Of a DNA stretch of 12,983 nucleotides, positions 12,666 through 12,983 are shown piece after piece. The notes beneath the pieces are model-generated. The model was not told the DNA's origin, did no database searches, and saw only the letters and a program-made list of their open reading frames with translations. The position numbers were made by a program, and so were the translations under genes. How positions within the stretch are numbered: the stretch's first letter is position 1; each line of letters opens with the position of its first letter. The stretch comes from Deltaproteobacteria bacterium (GTDB lineage Bacteria > Desulfobacterota > Desulfuromonadia > Desulfuromonadales > BM103). Location: the NCBI GenBank assembly GCA_006226895.1, contig SBFN01000262.1, forward strand, positions 1 to 12,983. Reading direction: 5' to 3'.

Positions 12666-12983
12666 TTATTTCTTTAAAGGAAGCAGCCAGAAACTCAACT
12701 GGCCGTCCTGTTCCGAGACCTGCCCGGAGTAGCCGAAGGAGAGTGCCTCGGTCGCGTCTGGAATTTCATAAGAACGCGTAAAAGACTGGGTCCATTGTGT
12801 ACTGCCCTGAAATGATCGATCCAGAGGTTGCGTCAACAGGACCCGGGAATCATGATCCAGAAAAAAGAGGTAGATATCCAATGAACGAACACGATCATAA
12901 ACCATTTTCTGGTGATCGCCCAACTCTATCTGACCTGAGATGTCGAGGTTTTGACCGTTAACAACAAATTCGTAGGCAATTTT
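12666..12983 (-). CDS. Hypothetical protein, C-terminal part (5' end beyond the window)
   Basis: An open frame with no stop from the window edge to TAA at 12668-12666, giving 105 residues; the 5' end is cut off. I do not recognise the family. The visible part is rich in short alternating hydrophobic strands: KIAYEFVVNGQNLDISGQ, SLDIYLFFLDHDSRVLL, TEALSFGYSGQV, then LSFWLLPLKK at the C-terminus. This suggests a beta-sandwich domain, possibly the end of a larger exported or membrane-associated protein. An in-frame TTG at 12923 could be a start, but the frame is open upstream with similar composition, so a longer protein is more likely. Confidence 0.6.
   Translation of the reverse strand, partial: KIAYEFVVNGQNLDISGQIELGDHQKMVYDRVRSLDIYLFFLDHDSRVLLTQPLDRSFQGSTQWTQSFTRSYEIPDATEALSFGYSGQVSEQDGQLSFWLLPLKK

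Overview
The window looks like chromosomal DNA of a delta-proteobacterium close to Desulfuromonas, Pelobacter or Geobacter (Desulfuromonadales). The main clue is a pair of neighbouring 12-heme c-type cytochromes, a hallmark of metal- and sulfur-reducing members of that order. The housekeeping genes (pgsA, nadB, a stand-alone AroQ chorismate mutase) and the interspersed 'CGCAGAG' repeats fit this. The assignment is by family resemblance only; no search was possible.

Layout. Bases 1-8143 read on the minus strand. In transcription order from the right end of that block they are a SLT lytic transglycosylase and pgsA (4-bp ATGA overlap), a free-standing tRNA-Gly(GCC) with its own promoter and terminator, two tandem dodecaheme cytochromes ending in a strong terminator, a concentrative nucleoside transporter, a small secretin-like exported protein, an MTH1187-type thiamine-binding protein, a free-standing tRNA-Cys(GCA) with promoter and terminator, then a TauE/SafE permease and a MEMO1-type AmmeMemoRadiSam B protein. 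A degenerate repeat of about 140 bp occurs twice, upstream of the secretin-like gene and upstream of the cytochromes.

At about 8.15-8.30 kb there is a divergent promoter region. To its right, on the plus strand, lie nadB (first enzyme of NAD synthesis from aspartate), a GTG-started chorismate mutase, a 69-residue protein that is a complete DAHP-synthase FXD regulatory domain with no catalytic domain, and a 44-codon stub of a periplasmic substrate-binding lipoprotein. About 230 bp of highly structured, apparently non-coding sequence follow, ending in a plus-strand hairpin. From 10.83 kb to the end everything is on the minus strand again: a DUF2817 (M14-like) zinc peptidase, an unrecognised 139-residue cytosolic protein preceded by a cluster of palindromes, and the C-terminal part of another unrecognised protein cut by the window edge.

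How the parts fit. Most genes are ordinary housekeeping or respiratory genes. The stretch most worth a second look is 9.95-10.8 kb. Chorismate mutase domains and FXD domains are both known as N-terminal allosteric domains of DAHP synthases; here they are separate adjacent genes, and the FXD protein keeps the His29 and Ser31 positions I recall as tyrosine-binding in the Thermotoga enzyme. It could be a trans-acting sensor or a relic of a truncated aroF. The two cytochromes are paralogues, each readable as three copies of a tetraheme module.
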